Positions 6,620 through 16,454 are shown, counted from the stretch's first letter. The stretch is DNA of 64,000 bases from Hymenobacter sp. HSC-4F20 (GCF_019599275.1 NZ_JAHZTD010000002.1:868001-932000), one strand, 5' to 3'. Translations and numbers: made by a program. The notes: generated by a model from the letters alone, not told the origin.

Positions 6620-8860
6620 TTAGCGCCCGCTCACCACCAGCTGTTGGGTAGCAATGCGCTGGCCCTGAGCATCGGCCAGCACTACTTGGTAAAGCCCTGC
6701 CCGCAGCTGCCGGGTAGCCAGCGTGGTGGTGGAACTAGTAATTTTTTGCTGACTGACCAAGCTGCCCTGCGTGTTGTATACTGACAGCTGATACTGCCCC
6801 TCGGGCAGGGCCGGCAACTCGGCCTGAATGGTTTCCGCCGCGGAGGCAGGGTTGGGGTAAATGGCGAACGTCAGGTTGGCGGTCTTCAGGCTGACTACGA
6901 CCACCGATGAGTACATTTCCTGCCCATCGGTATCTACCTGCCGCAGGCGGTAGTAGAGCAGAGGTACAGCCTGCGCAGCGGCGTCAGCGTCGCGGAGGGA
7001 GTACTGGCGCGTGGTGCTCGATGTGCCCGCGGCAGTTACCCGCCCAATTGCCTGGAAACCAGCAGCAGCTTGCGTGGAGCGCTCTACCACAAAGTAACTG
7101 CTATTCAGCTCGGCGGCCGTTTGCCACACTACGTTTACTGCCGCGCCACTGACGCGGGCCGCAAAGCCCGTCAACTGCACGGGTAGCGGAGCTGGCATCG
7201 TAATAGAAGAGGGGAAGCCCGTGGGCCGATCCTCGGCAAAGCCATAGTAAACCTGCGTATTATCTAGCAGGCTCACCCCATTGGTTAGCTCTACCTCTAC
7301 CCAGTCGAAGTTGCGGGTGGTGCGGAAGGATACTTCCTGCCGGCCATCTGCCAGCAGCTCCACATTCAGCAGGGAGCTACCTACAGCGCTTTCTACCAAC
7401 TCGGTGCCGGTAGTGCTCCCACTGGCCCCATCCGGTGAGCCCGAGTACGTGTTAATCCGAATGCTGGAGAGCAGCTTGGCATCCAGCAAGGTAGAGCCTA
7501 ACCCCAGAATAGCCCCCGCTACGTTACCGGCACTGCCGGGTCCGTTCAGACGCATCTTCAGGCGCGTGGTGCCCCCTACGCTCAAGGTGGTGCGCACGGT
7601 AGCGTAGTTGCCGGTAACATCTTTGTCGGCGGCGTGCTGCGGATTAGTTACGGAGCAGTTTACGCACACCAGGCTACCGTTCACCTGATAGTTACCGGCC
7701 GGGTCAACGAATTCCGAAATGCGGGGAGTCAGGTCGCGGAAGACGCGGGGCTCCAGGCCGAACCCGTAGTACACCCGCAAATCGTCTAGCACGCTGAGCA
7801 GCTTGGTCTGCCGGATTTCTACCCGATCGTAAGGCTTGGTGGTAGGGAAGCTTACATTGTACTGGTTGTTGCCCAGCAATTCCAGGTTGAGCAGCTTACC
7901 ACCAGCGGCTGTTTCCTGAGCCGCACCTCCCAGATACGTCGTGATTTGCAGGCCTTCTAGGGCAGCTACGTCAAGCACGCTACCGCTACCCAGGACGAAG
8001 CCCGCCTGGTAGCCGGCCGGCGCGGTACCTTCCAGCTGCGTTTGCAGAGTGGGCGGGCAACTCACGTCAACCAACGAGTGCATTGTAGCATAATTCGTCA
8101 GGCTTTTATCAACGGCGGCCAGCGGGTTGCTCACGCTAGAATTGACGCATACCGAAACGCCGTTCGTTAGCACATTCGTGCTGTACGTGCTGGCCCCGGG
8201 GTTCTCAAAACGGGAAACATACCCTTTCGCACTTGTAATTACATTGGCGTCGATGGCGTAGGCATAGTAGACTTTCAGGGCGTAGCCGAGGCTCACCACC
8301 GAAGCGGCTTCTATTTCTACTTGGTTGAAGGGCTTGCTAGCTACAAACTCCAGCCGGATTTTGCCCGTGTTGCTACCGAGCAAATGGGCAACTATGGTAC
8401 CATCAACGGGCCTTTCTTCCTGCAGCGTCGAGGTAGTTCCGGTCTTTAGATAAGTCCGGAGAACCACCAGATTAGCCGTATTTACCGATAACAGGTTCAG
8501 AACGTTACCGGCGCGTTCCACTAGTATACCCGCCCGGTAGTTGGCGGGAGCAGTAGCGCCCAAGTCCATGCGCAGGCCGATGGAGCTAGCTATGCCCGTT
8601 ACGGGCACATTTAGGGTAGCGGCGGAGTTAAAGTCGCCATCGGTGGCCAGCTCGGGGTTGGTTACGGAGCCGAAGCACGTAGTAACGGCCAGGGGAGGCA
8701 CTCCTATTGTCGTACATGTTTGCCTAACCTGAGACCCTTTGTCGCCTGTGTTAGAATAGATGGGCGCGCTTGCGGCCCGGGCCTGCTGGGACCCTACGCC
8801 ATAGCAGAACAGTACGACAAGGAGCAGCCAGCGGGATAGAGGTGTGTAAAGAGGCTTCAT
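6620..8860 (-). CDS. Large T9SS-secreted surface protein with three internal repeats
   Basis: A 746-aa protein. A signal peptide spans residues 1-29 (RWLLLVVLFCYGV ... ARA). Three repeats of roughly 170 residues follow (about 36-205, 206-375, 376-555), each with a motif such as CFGSVTNPELATDGDFNSAA, CVNSSVSNPLAAVDKSL or CVNCSVTNPQHAADKDV near its start and a PFNQVEIE / PYDRVEIR / NFDWVEVE motif near its end. A linker with a fibronectin-like module (PVQLTGFAARVSG ... YYRLRQVDTDGQ) leads to a type A T9SS sorting domain (FAIYPNPASAAET ... GLYQVVLADAQGQ). It should be exported through the outer membrane by T9SS and held at the surface or released. Repeat function is unknown; a lectin- or discoidin-like adhesive role is a guess. 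Confidence 0.8.
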   Translation of the reverse strand: MKPLYTPLSRWLLLVVLFCYGVGSQQARAASAPIYSNTGDKGSQVRQTCTTIGVPPLAVTTCFGSVTNPELATDGDFNSAATLNVPVTGIASSIGLRMDLGATAPANYRAGILVERAGNVLNLLSVNTANLVVLRTYLKTGTTSTLQEERPVDGTIVAHLLGSNTGKIRLEFVASKPFNQVEIEAASVVSLGYALKVYYAYAIDANVITSAKGYVSRFENPGASTYSTNVLTNGVSVCVNSSVSNPLAAVDKSLTNYATMHSLVDVSCPPTLQTQLEGTAPAGYQAGFVLGSGSVLDVAALEGLQITTYLGGAAQETAAGGKLLNLELLGNNQYNVSFPTTKPYDRVEIRQTKLLSVLDDLRVYYGFGLEPRVFRDLTPRISEFVDPAGNYQVNGSLVCVNCSVTNPQHAADKDVTGNYATVRTTLSVGGTTRLKMRLNGPGSAGNVAGAILGLGSTLLDAKLLSSIRINTYSGSPDGASGSTTGTELVESAVGSSLLNVELLADGRQEVSFRTTRNFDWVEVELTNGVSLLDNTQVYYGFAEDRPTGFPSSITMPAPLPVQLTGFAARVSGAAVNVVWQTAAELNSSYFVVERSTQAAAGFQAIGRVTAAGTSSTTRQYSLRDADAAAQAVPLLYYRLRQVDTDGQEMYSSVVVVSLKTANLTFAIYPNPASAAETIQAELPALPEGQYQLSVYNTQGSLVSQQKITSSTTTLATRQLRAGLYQVVLADAQGQRIATQQLVVSGR

Positions 8861-9200
8861 GGCAGGGGCAATGGATTGATAATCACTGGAATCTAACTAC
8901 CAGAACTACCTTACCAATTCTCCCGCCATATTGGCCCAAAACAACTAAAAAACTGATTATCAATATTTTACTATCAGAAGGAAAATGCTATATTGTTCCA
9001 TTCCGGGATTACAATTCCCCAAATGAGAAAGTTTGGTATCCCCGCATTTCCCTCTTATACTCGCGCCATTGCGTATTTCTGCCCTTTTCTGAGCTACTGA
9101 AACCCTTTCCACAGGAATTGAACATTCCCGATGCATCTACTTTCCCAAGTAGAGAGTATACGCACTGTTGGTTCCTACGCTTTCCCTATCCTAAATTCCC
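8861..9200. other. A+T-rich divergent intergenic region
   Basis: About 340 bp between the divergently transcribed T9SS cargo gene and the response regulator. It is clearly richer in A+T than its flanks and probably carries both promoters. I see no convincing gene or hairpin in it. Confidence 0.5.
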
Positions 9201-10568
9201 ATGAGCGTACCTTTGTCTGTTTCCATCTTTATTGTCGAGGACAATGCGTGGTATGGTGAGCTGCTGGAGTACAAGCTAGCCCAAAACCCGGATTACGTTA
9301 TCCGCCGCTTTACCACCGCACAGGCCTGCCTGGATAATCTAGCAGACAAGCCCGATATCATCACGCTGGACTACTCCCTGCCCGACGGCAAGGGCGACCA
9401 GGTACTTCGCCAGATTAAGGAGCGGCTACCCGAGGTAGCTGTCATTGCTATTTCCGGGCAGGAAGATGTGCGCACAGCCATTGGCTTGCTCCGGCAGGGA
9501 GCCTTCGACTACTTAGTGAAGGACGAGGAAACAGCCGACCGGCTCTGGAATACGGTGGGCAACATCCGCAAGCAACTGGAGCTACGCCAGGAAAACACCC
9601 GACTCAAGGAGCAGATTGGCCAGAAGTACGATCCACAGCGGGCCATTTTGGGAGAGAGCCCACAAATCAAACAGCTGTACGCCCTAATTGATAAAGCAGC
9701 TCGCACTAATATTACCGTATCTATCAGCGGGGAAACTGGCACGGGCAAGGAGCTGGTAGCGAAAGCCATTCATTTCCGCTCTGACCGCAGCGACGGCGCC
9801 TTTGTAGCCGTGAATGTGGCCGCTATTCCGCGCGACCTGCTGGAGAGTGAGCTGTTCGGTCACGAGAAAGGCGCCTTTACCGGAGCCCTCGGCCGGCGCA
9901 TCGGCCGCTTTGAGGAGGCGCACAAAGGCACCCTGTTCCTGGATGAAATTTCGGAGCTGGACTTAGGCTTGCAGGCCAAACTGCTGCGCGTGCTACAGGA
10001 GCGGGAAGTTACCCGCGTGGGAGGCAACAGCCGCATCCCGTTCGACGCCCGGCTGATGGTGGCTACTCACCGCGACCTGGGCCAGGAAGTGAAAGAAGGC
10101 CGCTTCCGGGAAGATTTGTACTACCGCCTGCTGGGCTTGCCTATTGTGCTGCCGCCCCTGCGGGAGAGAGGCGAGGACATTCTGCTGCTGGCTGATGCCT
10201 TCCTGAAAGACTTCTGCTCCCAGAATAATATGGCTACCTGCTCGCTTTCTTCGCAGGCCCAGCAGAAACTGCTGCATTACAACTTTCCCGGCAACGTGCG
10301 GGAACTGAAAGCTGTGGTGGAACTGGCCGCCGTGCTGGCCGAAGACGACCAGATTCAGCCCCAGGACTTACCCCTCCGCCACAGCTCCTCCGACGCAGCC
10401 GCGCCGGGCGCCATGCCTAATGAATCATTGCGCACCCAAATGGCCGCCATTGTGCAGCGGTACCTAGACGTGCACAACGGAAATATTCTGCAAGTAGCCG
10501 CCAAGCTGCAAATCGGAAAGTCTACCATTTATCGTATGGTTCAGAACAACGAGGTCCGTATCCGCTGA
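9201..10568 (+). CDS. Sigma54-dependent response regulator (NtrC family)
   Basis: A 455-aa regulator with an N-terminal receiver (acidic pocket VEDN, phospho-acceptor D57 in [10 protein letters not shown], and K in YLVKD). The AAA+ domain (about 150-385) has Walker A GETGTGKE, the sigma54-contacting loop [26 protein letters not shown] and [10 protein letters not shown] Fis-type helix-turn-helix forms the end ([19 protein letters not shown]). On phosphorylation it should activate RpoN-dependent promoters. It sits 23 nt before the hybrid kinase gene, which is very likely its partner. Its targets are not evident from the window. Confidence 0.92.
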   Translation: MSVPLSVSIFIVEDNAWYGELLEYKLAQNPDYVIRRFTTAQACLDNLADKPDIITLDYSLPDGKGDQVLRQIKERLPEVAVIAISGQEDVRTAIGLLRQGAFDYLVKDEETADRLWNTVGNIRKQLELRQENTRLKEQIGQKYDPQRAILGESPQIKQLYALIDKAARTNITVSISGETGTGKELVAKAIHFRSDRSDGAFVAVNVAAIPRDLLESELFGHEKGAFTGALGRRIGRFEEAHKGTLFLDEISELDLGLQAKLLRVLQEREVTRVGGNSRIPFDARLMVATHRDLGQEVKEGRFREDLYYRLLGLPIVLPPLRERGEDILLLADAFLKDFCSQNNMATCSLSSQAQQKLLHYNFPGNVRELKAVVELAAVLAEDDQIQPQDLPLRHSSSDAAAPGAMPNESLRTQMAAIVQRYLDVHNGNILQVAAKLQIGKSTIYRMVQNNEVRIR

Positions 10569-10591
10569 CCCCTGGGGCTAACCACCATACT

Positions 10592-13500
10592 ATGAGTTCA
10601 ACCAGTACTCGTCACCTGGCGCGCCTTCTGCGCCGTACACAACGGTCGTGGCAAACGGCACAGACTGAATGCGAAGAGGCCAGGCGCCAAGTTGCCGAGC
10701 TGAAAGCCCGGTCATTGGCGGCGGCCGAGCAAGCTACGGCTCTGCTCGAAACGATGAGTACCGCTATTCTGGCCGAGGACCAGGATGGAATGATTACCCT
10801 GCTGAACCAGCGCCTCTGTGACCTGTTTAAGCTGCGTCATTCTCCCCGCCACTACCTTGGCAAAGGCGTCACGGACTTGATGCAGGAAAGCCAGGCTCAG
10901 TTGCAGCACGAACCTACTGTTCGCCAACGCAACCAGGAGCTGCGGGCCGGACAGGTGCGGGTAAGCGGCGAAATTTTTCAGCTGCAAAATGGCATCATCG
11001 TGCAGCAGGACTATTTGCCCGTGGTGCAGAACGGCGTAACGATGCTTCACATCTGGAGCTACGAGGACGTGACGGTGCACCAGCAGGCGCAACAACGGGT
11101 CCAGGAGCTTTCCCGCCTCGCCGAGCAAAGCCCGCAGCCCATCATCCGATTCAACCGGGAGGCGCAAGCCCAGTATGCCAACCCGGCTGCCACTGCGGCC
11201 CTGGAAGCGCTGTACCAGCCGGACGCAATGGAGAACGTCCGGCTGCTCCGCCAAGAAATTGCTCAGGCCCTAAGTACGGGTCAGCCCCGCTCCGTGGAAA
11301 AGCGGCTGGGCAACGAGTTTTACCTCTGGACCATTGCGCCCCTACCCGAGGAGCAGGCGGCCAACGTCTACCTCACGACCATCACGGAGCGCCGCCGCGC
11401 GGAAGCCGAGCTAGTACGCAGCCAGCTGTTTACGGCGCGCATCAATGACACCGTGCCCAACATCGTGTTTCTGTACGACATGGACACACGGTCCCTGCTG
11501 TACTGCAACCGCCAATCTGAGCAGATGCTGGGGTACACGGAGGCTGAAATTCGGGATATGGGTTCTCAGCTCACTACCCTTCTGATGCACCCGGACGACC
11601 TAAACGCTACGCGGCAGAAACACCTGCTGCTCCAGCATTTGAAAGAAGGACAAGTATCTACCTCAGAATACCGGTTTCAGCACCGGAACGGCCAGTGGCG
11701 GTGGCTTAGCCTGAAGAGCACCTGCTTTACCCGTCATCCCGATGGCACAGTCTGGCAGATAGTGGGGTCGGCAACTGACGTGACGGAGCGGCGCATTACG
11801 GAAGAAGAGCTGCGCCAGAGTCGCCTGTTCGTGGAGCGCATTACCAACACCACGCCCAACTTAATTTACATCTACGACGTGCCGACGGGCATCAACGTCT
11901 ACTGCAACCGCTTTGTGGAATCCATGCTGGGGTATTCGCAGCAGGAGTTGCAGGCCATGGGCGGCAGCATGTTCGCTAACCTGATGCCGTCGGCCGAGGG
12001 CCGCCGCCTGCGGCAGCATTTTGAGGAAGTAGCCCAGGTTGACGATGGCGAAATCCTGCACCTGGAATTTTTTCTTTACCACCGGAACGGCTCCATCCGC
12101 TGGCTACGCATCAGCAACACGCCCTTTGAGCGCGATGAGCAAGGACAGGTGCTGCGCGTGGTAGGCTCGGCGGAGGACATTACGCGCTGGAAGATTGCCG
12201 ACGAGCAGCGGCGTTCCGCCAACCGGCGCCTAGCCGAGCAAAACCGTCTGTTTCGCCAGGTTATTGACACGGTACCCAACCTTATTTATCTGAAAGACGG
12301 CAGCGGAAACTATATCCTGGCCAACCAATCTACAGCCCGCCTCTATGGCCTGAGCAACGATGTGCTGCTGCAAACGCCCGCCGCCGAGCTGCAAAGCACC
12401 TTTCCGGATTTGGCCCGCCACCGCGTCCAGGATGACCTAGTTATCCAGACCCGCCAGGAGGTAGCCCACGAGGATACGTTTACCGATGCCCGCGGCCAGA
12501 TGCACTGGTTTCACACCATTAAGCGGCCCTTCATTCTGGCCGATGGCACGGTGCAGGTGCTAGGCGTCGACAACGACATCACGGAACTCAAGCACACGGG
12601 CCAGGCCCTGCACCAAGCCAAGGAGATAGCCGAGCAAAATGCCCAGGCCCGGCAAACCTTCCTCACCAACATGAGCCACGAAATCCGCACGCCCATGAAC
12701 GGCATCATGGGCCTGGCGGAACTGCTGGCCAAAACTCCCTTGTCGGCCGAGCAAAGCCAGTACCTGCACCATATCCGTCACTCGGCGGAGCACCTGCTGG
12801 TGGTTATCAACGACATCCTGGACATGGCGCAGCTCGGGGCTGGGCGGGTGCGGCTGGAGTCGATGCCGTTTGAACTGCAAGAAGTCCTGAAAGCCAGCTG
12901 CCAGGCCCTGATGCCCAAGGCTGCTGAAAAAGGCATCAGTCTGCGCCTGCAGCTCCCCCCGGAGACCGGCTCGGAGTGGGTGCAGGGCGACCCGTACCGC
13001 CTGCGCCAGGTGCTGCTCAACCTGCTAAGCAATGCCATCAAGTTCACCGACAAGGGCCACGTGCTGCTGACCTGCCGCCGGCTCAGCCCCCCGGGCGCGG
13101 AGCCAGAGTACCAGTTCGCGGTAATGGATACCGGCATTGGCATCTCCGAAGACCAGCTGCAGCAGCTTTTCGAGCCCTTCACCCAGGCCGAGGCCAGCAC
13201 GGCTCGCGAGTACGGCGGCTCGGGGCTGGGTCTGAGCATTTCGCGGGGCCTGGTGGAATTGTTGGGCGGCGAGCTGACGGCCGAAAGCCGTTTGCACCAA
13301 GGCAGTACCTTCCGTTTCACCCTGCGCTTCGGGGCCGCGTCAGCGCCCACGGCCACCCTGGCCACACCCGCCCCCGACTACCAGCGCCTGCGCGGGCGCC
13401 GGGTGCTGCTTACCGAAGACAACCGCGTAAACCAATTGCTGGTGCAGGTGATGTTGCGGGGCTGGGGGATGGAAGTAGATACGGCGTCCTCCGGCTCTGA

Positions 13501-14176
13501 AGCCCTTACCCTATTTCGCCAGCACCGCTACGATGTGGTGCTGATGGACATTCAGATGCCCGGCATGGATGGGGTAGCGGCCACGCGCCTGCTGCGCGAA
13601 CATCCCGATGCCGAGCGGGCCGCTACGCCGGTTGTAGCCCTGACGGCCCACGCTATGCAGGGCGAAGCGGAACGATACCGGGCGGCCGGCCTCGATGCCT
13701 ACTTATCGAAGCCGTTCAAAGAGGACGACTTGTTCCGCACAATTGTGGATCTGCTGCACCTTGAGTACGCAGTGCCGGAGCCACCCGCCCCCGCCGTGGT
13801 GCAGGAACCGGAGCTGACCCTTCCGGCCGGCAAGCTGTACGATTTAAGCGGCCTGCGTCAGTTCTCCAACAACGATGAAAGCTTTATCCGCCGGCTAGCT
13901 CAGTTATTCATCAGCACTACTCCTCCCGTGGTAGCAGAGATGGAAGACCAGTTGCTCAAGCGCAACCTTGAGCAGCTTGGAGCCGCCGCCCACCACCTGA
14001 AAAGCTCCGTTGATGGCCTGCAGATTCAGGCGTTGCGCACCATCCTGCGCGATATAGAAGCTGCTGCCTACGCGCCTGAAACTGCTGAATGGCCCATACT
14101 GGAACGCGGAGTGCAGCAAGTGCGCCAGTTCATAGACGAAGCAATCCGCCAGCTTCAGGAGGAGTTTCCGGCCTAG
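10592..14176 (+). CDS. Multi-PAS hybrid histidine kinase with receiver and Hpt domains
   Basis: A 1194-aa phosphorelay kinase. After an N-terminal coiled coil there are about five PAS-like segments, of which three are clear (VPNIVFLYDMDTRSLLYCN, TPNLIYIYDVPTGINVYCN, VPNLIYLKDGSGNYILANQ). Then come HisKA with H696 (FLTNMSHEIRTPMNG), HATPase_c (LLNLLSNAIKFTDKGHV; DTGIGI; GSGLGLSIS), a receiver with D986 (VVLMDIQMPG) and a C-terminal Hpt with H1134 (AAHHLKSS). No transmembrane segment is apparent, so it is probably a cytoplasmic sensor. The His-Asp-His chain could hand phosphate to the NtrC-type regulator 23 nt upstream. Confidence 0.92.
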   Translation: MSSTSTRHLARLLRRTQRSWQTAQTECEEARRQVAELKARSLAAAEQATALLETMSTAILAEDQDGMITLLNQRLCDLFKLRHSPRHYLGKGVTDLMQESQAQLQHEPTVRQRNQELRAGQVRVSGEIFQLQNGIIVQQDYLPVVQNGVTMLHIWSYEDVTVHQQAQQRVQELSRLAEQSPQPIIRFNREAQAQYANPAATAALEALYQPDAMENVRLLRQEIAQALSTGQPRSVEKRLGNEFYLWTIAPLPEEQAANVYLTTITERRRAEAELVRSQLFTARINDTVPNIVFLYDMDTRSLLYCNRQSEQMLGYTEAEIRDMGSQLTTLLMHPDDLNATRQKHLLLQHLKEGQVSTSEYRFQHRNGQWRWLSLKSTCFTRHPDGTVWQIVGSATDVTERRITEEELRQSRLFVERITNTTPNLIYIYDVPTGINVYCNRFVESMLGYSQQELQAMGGSMFANLMPSAEGRRLRQHFEEVAQVDDGEILHLEFFLYHRNGSIRWLRISNTPFERDEQGQVLRVVGSAEDITRWKIADEQRRSANRRLAEQNRLFRQVIDTVPNLIYLKDGSGNYILANQSTARLYGLSNDVLLQTPAAELQSTFPDLARHRVQDDLVIQTRQEVAHEDTFTDARGQMHWFHTIKRPFILADGTVQVLGVDNDITELKHTGQALHQAKEIAEQNAQARQTFLTNMSHEIRTPMNGIMGLAELLAKTPLSAEQSQYLHHIRHSAEHLLVVINDILDMAQLGAGRVRLESMPFELQEVLKASCQALMPKAAEKGISLRLQLPPETGSEWVQGDPYRLRQVLLNLLSNAIKFTDKGHVLLTCRRLSPPGAEPEYQFAVMDTGIGISEDQLQQLFEPFTQAEASTAREYGGSGLGLSISRGLVELLGGELTAESRLHQGSTFRFTLRFGAASAPTATLATPAPDYQRLRGRRVLLTEDNRVNQLLVQVMLRGWGMEVDTASSGSEALTLFRQHRYDVVLMDIQMPGMDGVAATRLLREHPDAERAATPVVALTAHAMQGEAERYRAAGLDAYLSKPFKEDDLFRTIVDLLHLEYAVPEPPAPAVVQEPELTLPAGKLYDLSGLRQFSNNDESFIRRLAQLFISTTPPVVAEMEDQLLKRNLEQLGAAAHHLKSSVDGLQIQALRTILRDIEAAAYAPETAEWPILERGVQQVRQFIDEAIRQLQEEFPA

Positions 14177-14390
14177 TCGGCAGCCCTGGCTTCGCTGCGG
14201 CCGGTACGCGGGGGTAGCCCCTTCTGCTTCCTTCCGGGTAGGCGGACGCCAGCCCCCGGAAAAAGACATAATTATGCTGCAACTACCTATGCTGCTTTAG
14301 GGTTATACTAGCATCAACATTGCTACGAGAGATGCTGGTACGCTGGCTTTACCCCGGGCACTGTTTTCTTTTCTCCTAATTCTCTTTGGT

Positions 14391-14510
14391 ATGACTCTCT
14401 TAATTTTCTTCGGGATTGCGCTGGCAACTGCTTTGCTCGCCCTCGATACGGTGAACAAAGTAAAAGCTATGCTGAAGCCTGAGCCCGTACGGGTCCGGAA
14501 TGACCGCTAG
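14391..14510 (+). CDS. 39-aa single-span membrane peptide
   Basis: A short frame, ATG at 14391 to TAG at 14508-14510, encodes a hydrophobic helix (LLIFFGIALATALLALD) followed by a basic tail (VKAMLKPEPVRVRNDR). A strong terminator directly follows (14540-14574), which supports real expression. No family is recognised. It lies alone after the hybrid kinase with its own upstream region, so a functional tie to the kinase is unproven. Confidence 0.5.
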   Translation: MTLLIFFGIALATALLALDTVNKVKAMLKPEPVRVRNDR

Positions 14511-14539
14511 GCAGCTTGCCCGCTGCTTTTAGGATACTA

Positions 14540-14574
14540 GGCGCCTTCGCTTCCCGCGAAGGCGCCTTTCTTTT
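14540..14574 (+). terminator. Terminator of the 39-aa peptide gene
   Basis: 11-bp perfect GC-rich arms (14540-14550, 14556-14566) followed by TTCTTTT. Confidence 0.75.
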
Positions 14575-14589
14575 CGCACTCCTCTAACG

Positions 14590-14638
14590 GGCATACGCAG
14601 CACGAGCCACCCAAAGGGCGGCTCGTGCTGCGTATGCC
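14590..14638. repeat. 19-bp perfect inverted repeat
   Basis: Arms 14590-14608 and 14620-14638 with an 11-nt loop, downstream of the T9SS mini-protein gene. It is probably a terminator for that minus-strand gene, though no T-run follows. Confidence 0.6.
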
Positions 14639-14643
14639 TAGAT

Positions 14644-14687
14644 TGTATAGCTAGCGAATTACGAGTGTATAGCTAGCGAATTACGAG
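14644..14687. repeat. 22-bp tandem duplication over the end of a gene
   Basis: The 22-mer beginning TGTATAGCTAGCG occurs twice without a gap (14644-14665, 14666-14687). The right copy holds the last codons and the stop of the T9SS mini-protein. Confidence 0.85.
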
Positions 14688-15050
14688 CTTGCGCATTTCG
14701 CTGGCATTATCGGCTTCCAGCTTTACGTAGTACAACCCATTGGCGAACTTGCTTAAATCCAGGGTGCGAGTGTCGCGGCCGTTCAGCTCACTTAGGGTTT
14801 CGCGGTACATTAGCGTGCCGATAACGTTGAGCACACGCAGCTCTACTTTGCGACCTTCAAACCCGTTGATAGAAATATGCACGATGCCTGTACTGGGGTT
14901 AGGGTACACAAGCAACGCCTTCTCATCAGCGGCGGGCCGTGCCGCCGGGGCCGGACGCGGCGCTACCGGCTGAGCGGCCGTTGGCAAGCTCCAGCGGAAG
15001 CCGCCGAGCAGTAAAACGAATAAAAGTAAATAGCGTAAGGGTTGCATCAT
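14673..15050 (-). CDS. Small exported protein consisting almost only of a T9SS sorting domain
   Basis: A 125-aa protein: signal peptide (residues 1-26, LRYLLLFVLLLGGFRW), a Pro/Ala-rich linker (about 27-45) and then a complete type A C-terminal sorting domain (LLVYPNPSTGIVHISINGFE, VELRVLNVIGTLMYRE, LDLSKFANGLYYVKLE, KLVIR). Normal T9SS cargo carries a large passenger before this domain; here there is none. It may be a remnant, a competitor or adaptor for the sorting machinery, or a small surface protein. The gene has a hairpin and a tandem repeat at its 3' end. Confidence 0.8.
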   Translation of the reverse strand: MMQPLRYLLLFVLLLGGFRWSLPTAAQPVAPRPAPAARPAADEKALLVYPNPSTGIVHISINGFEGRKVELRVLNVIGTLMYRETLSELNGRDTRTLDLSKFANGLYYVKLEADNASEMRKLVIR

Positions 15051-15224
15051 ACGAAGTGGTGGGAGAAATGAAAAGCGCGGAGGCGGAATGCGTATAAACG
15101 ATGGCCGCTTATTTAGGTTAGCAAAAGTAACAGGCCTTTTAAGTTATACGGGCAGAATATAACGCATCTTCGATAAAAGAACTCTGTTTATCTTCGTTCC
15201 CACCCTTTTACCCGATGAATTAAG

Positions 15225-16343
15225 TTGGACGTTGTCATTATTGGTGGGGGCCTGGGAGGCTTGTGCGCGGCCCTGGATCTACGCCGGCGCGGCCACGCCG
15301 TGACGCTGCTGGAACGGCGGCAGTATCCGTTTCACCGGGTGTGCGGCGAGTACATTTCCAATGAAGTGCTTCCCTACCTGCGCCGTCTCGGCGTCGACCC
15401 CACCCCGCTCCAGCCGGCCCACATTACCCGCTTCCAGGTTAGCTCTCCGGCAGGAAGGCTACTCACTGCCCCTCTCGATTTGGGCGGGTTTGGAATAAGC
15501 CGCTACCGCCTCGATGCATTCCTGTATCAGGCAGCCGTAGCGGCGGGCGTAACGGTGCGCCAGCAAACTACGGCCACTGCCGTAGAGTTTGATGCAGGTG
15601 CCAACCTGCATACCGTGCAACTGGCCGGGGGCGAGCAACTACCGGCGCGGGTGGTGCTAGGGGCCTATGGTAAGCGCAGCAGCCTGGACCGCCACCTGCA
15701 ACGAGCTTTCTTCAGCCAACGCTCACCGTATCTGGGAGTGAAGTACCACGTGCGCTACCCCGCCATGCCCCGCGACCTGATTGCCCTGCACAACTTCGCC
15801 GATGGGTACGCGGGCATCTCGGCAGTCGAAGACGATATCTACTGCTTCTGCTACCTCACCACGCGCCGCAACCTCAAGGCTCACGGTACCATCCCGCAGT
15901 TGGAAGCCCAGGTGCTGGCCCAAAATCCTCATCTGCGCCAACTACTGGCCTCCGCCGAGGTGCTTTATCCGCAGCCGGAGGTTATCAACGAAATTTCGTT
16001 TGCCCCCAAAAGCTGCGTGGAAAACCATGTGCTGCTCTGTGGCGACGCGGCCGGGCTCATCACACCTCTCTGCGGCAATGGCATGGCGATGGCCGTGCAT
16101 GGGGCTCAACTGGCCGCCGTCCGCGTTGATGCTTTTCTGCGGGGCCAACTCTCGCGCGCGGCTCTGGAAGCCGCCTACCACTACGACTGGCACCAGGAGT
16201 TTGCCCCGCGGCTGCGCGTGGGCCGGGCCGTGCAGCGCCTGTTTGGCCAGCCGCTGCTTAGTGAGGTGGCCGTAGGCACCCTCCGCCTATGGCCCGCGGC
16301 TCTTCGTACTCTGATGCGCGGCACACACGGGCAAGCATTTTAA
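15225..16343 (+). CDS. FAD-dependent oxidoreductase of the geranylgeranyl-reductase / UbiH-like family
   Basis: A 372-aa flavoprotein with the N-terminal dinucleotide fold (VVIIGGGLGGLCAALDLRRR), CGEYISNEVLPYLRRLG, and the second FAD motif LLCGDAAGLITPLCGNGMAM. Proteins of this kind hydroxylate or reduce lipid-like or aromatic substrates. The TTG at 15225 gives the standard start, with Rossmann strand residues from position 2. It opens a three-gene cassette with a type III polyketide synthase (111 nt downstream) and a methyltransferase, so it probably oxidises the polyketide product. The exact reaction is inferred from context only. Confidence 0.82.
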   Translation: MDVVIIGGGLGGLCAALDLRRRGHAVTLLERRQYPFHRVCGEYISNEVLPYLRRLGVDPTPLQPAHITRFQVSSPAGRLLTAPLDLGGFGISRYRLDAFLYQAAVAAGVTVRQQTTATAVEFDAGANLHTVQLAGGEQLPARVVLGAYGKRSSLDRHLQRAFFSQRSPYLGVKYHVRYPAMPRDLIALHNFADGYAGISAVEDDIYCFCYLTTRRNLKAHGTIPQLEAQVLAQNPHLRQLLASAEVLYPQPEVINEISFAPKSCVENHVLLCGDAAGLITPLCGNGMAMAVHGAQLAAVRVDAFLRGQLSRAALEAAYHYDWHQEFAPRLRVGRAVQRLFGQPLLSEVAVGTLRLWPAALRTLMRGTHGQAF

Positions 16344-16454
16344 GTGAACAGGCAAGGGGCTGCATCGGTTGGGATATCTTCCTACGTGCCCGCTTTCCTA
16401 GCAACCCCAAAAAAACGAACAGCGCGTGGGGGGTATTTTGCGTAAACTGCACTG

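Noticed and set aside
8770-9204. Open frame on the plus strand covering the gap before the response regulator
   Set aside because: It starts antisense inside the T9SS gene signal region, has no protein-like composition and overlaps the next start by 4 bp by chance.
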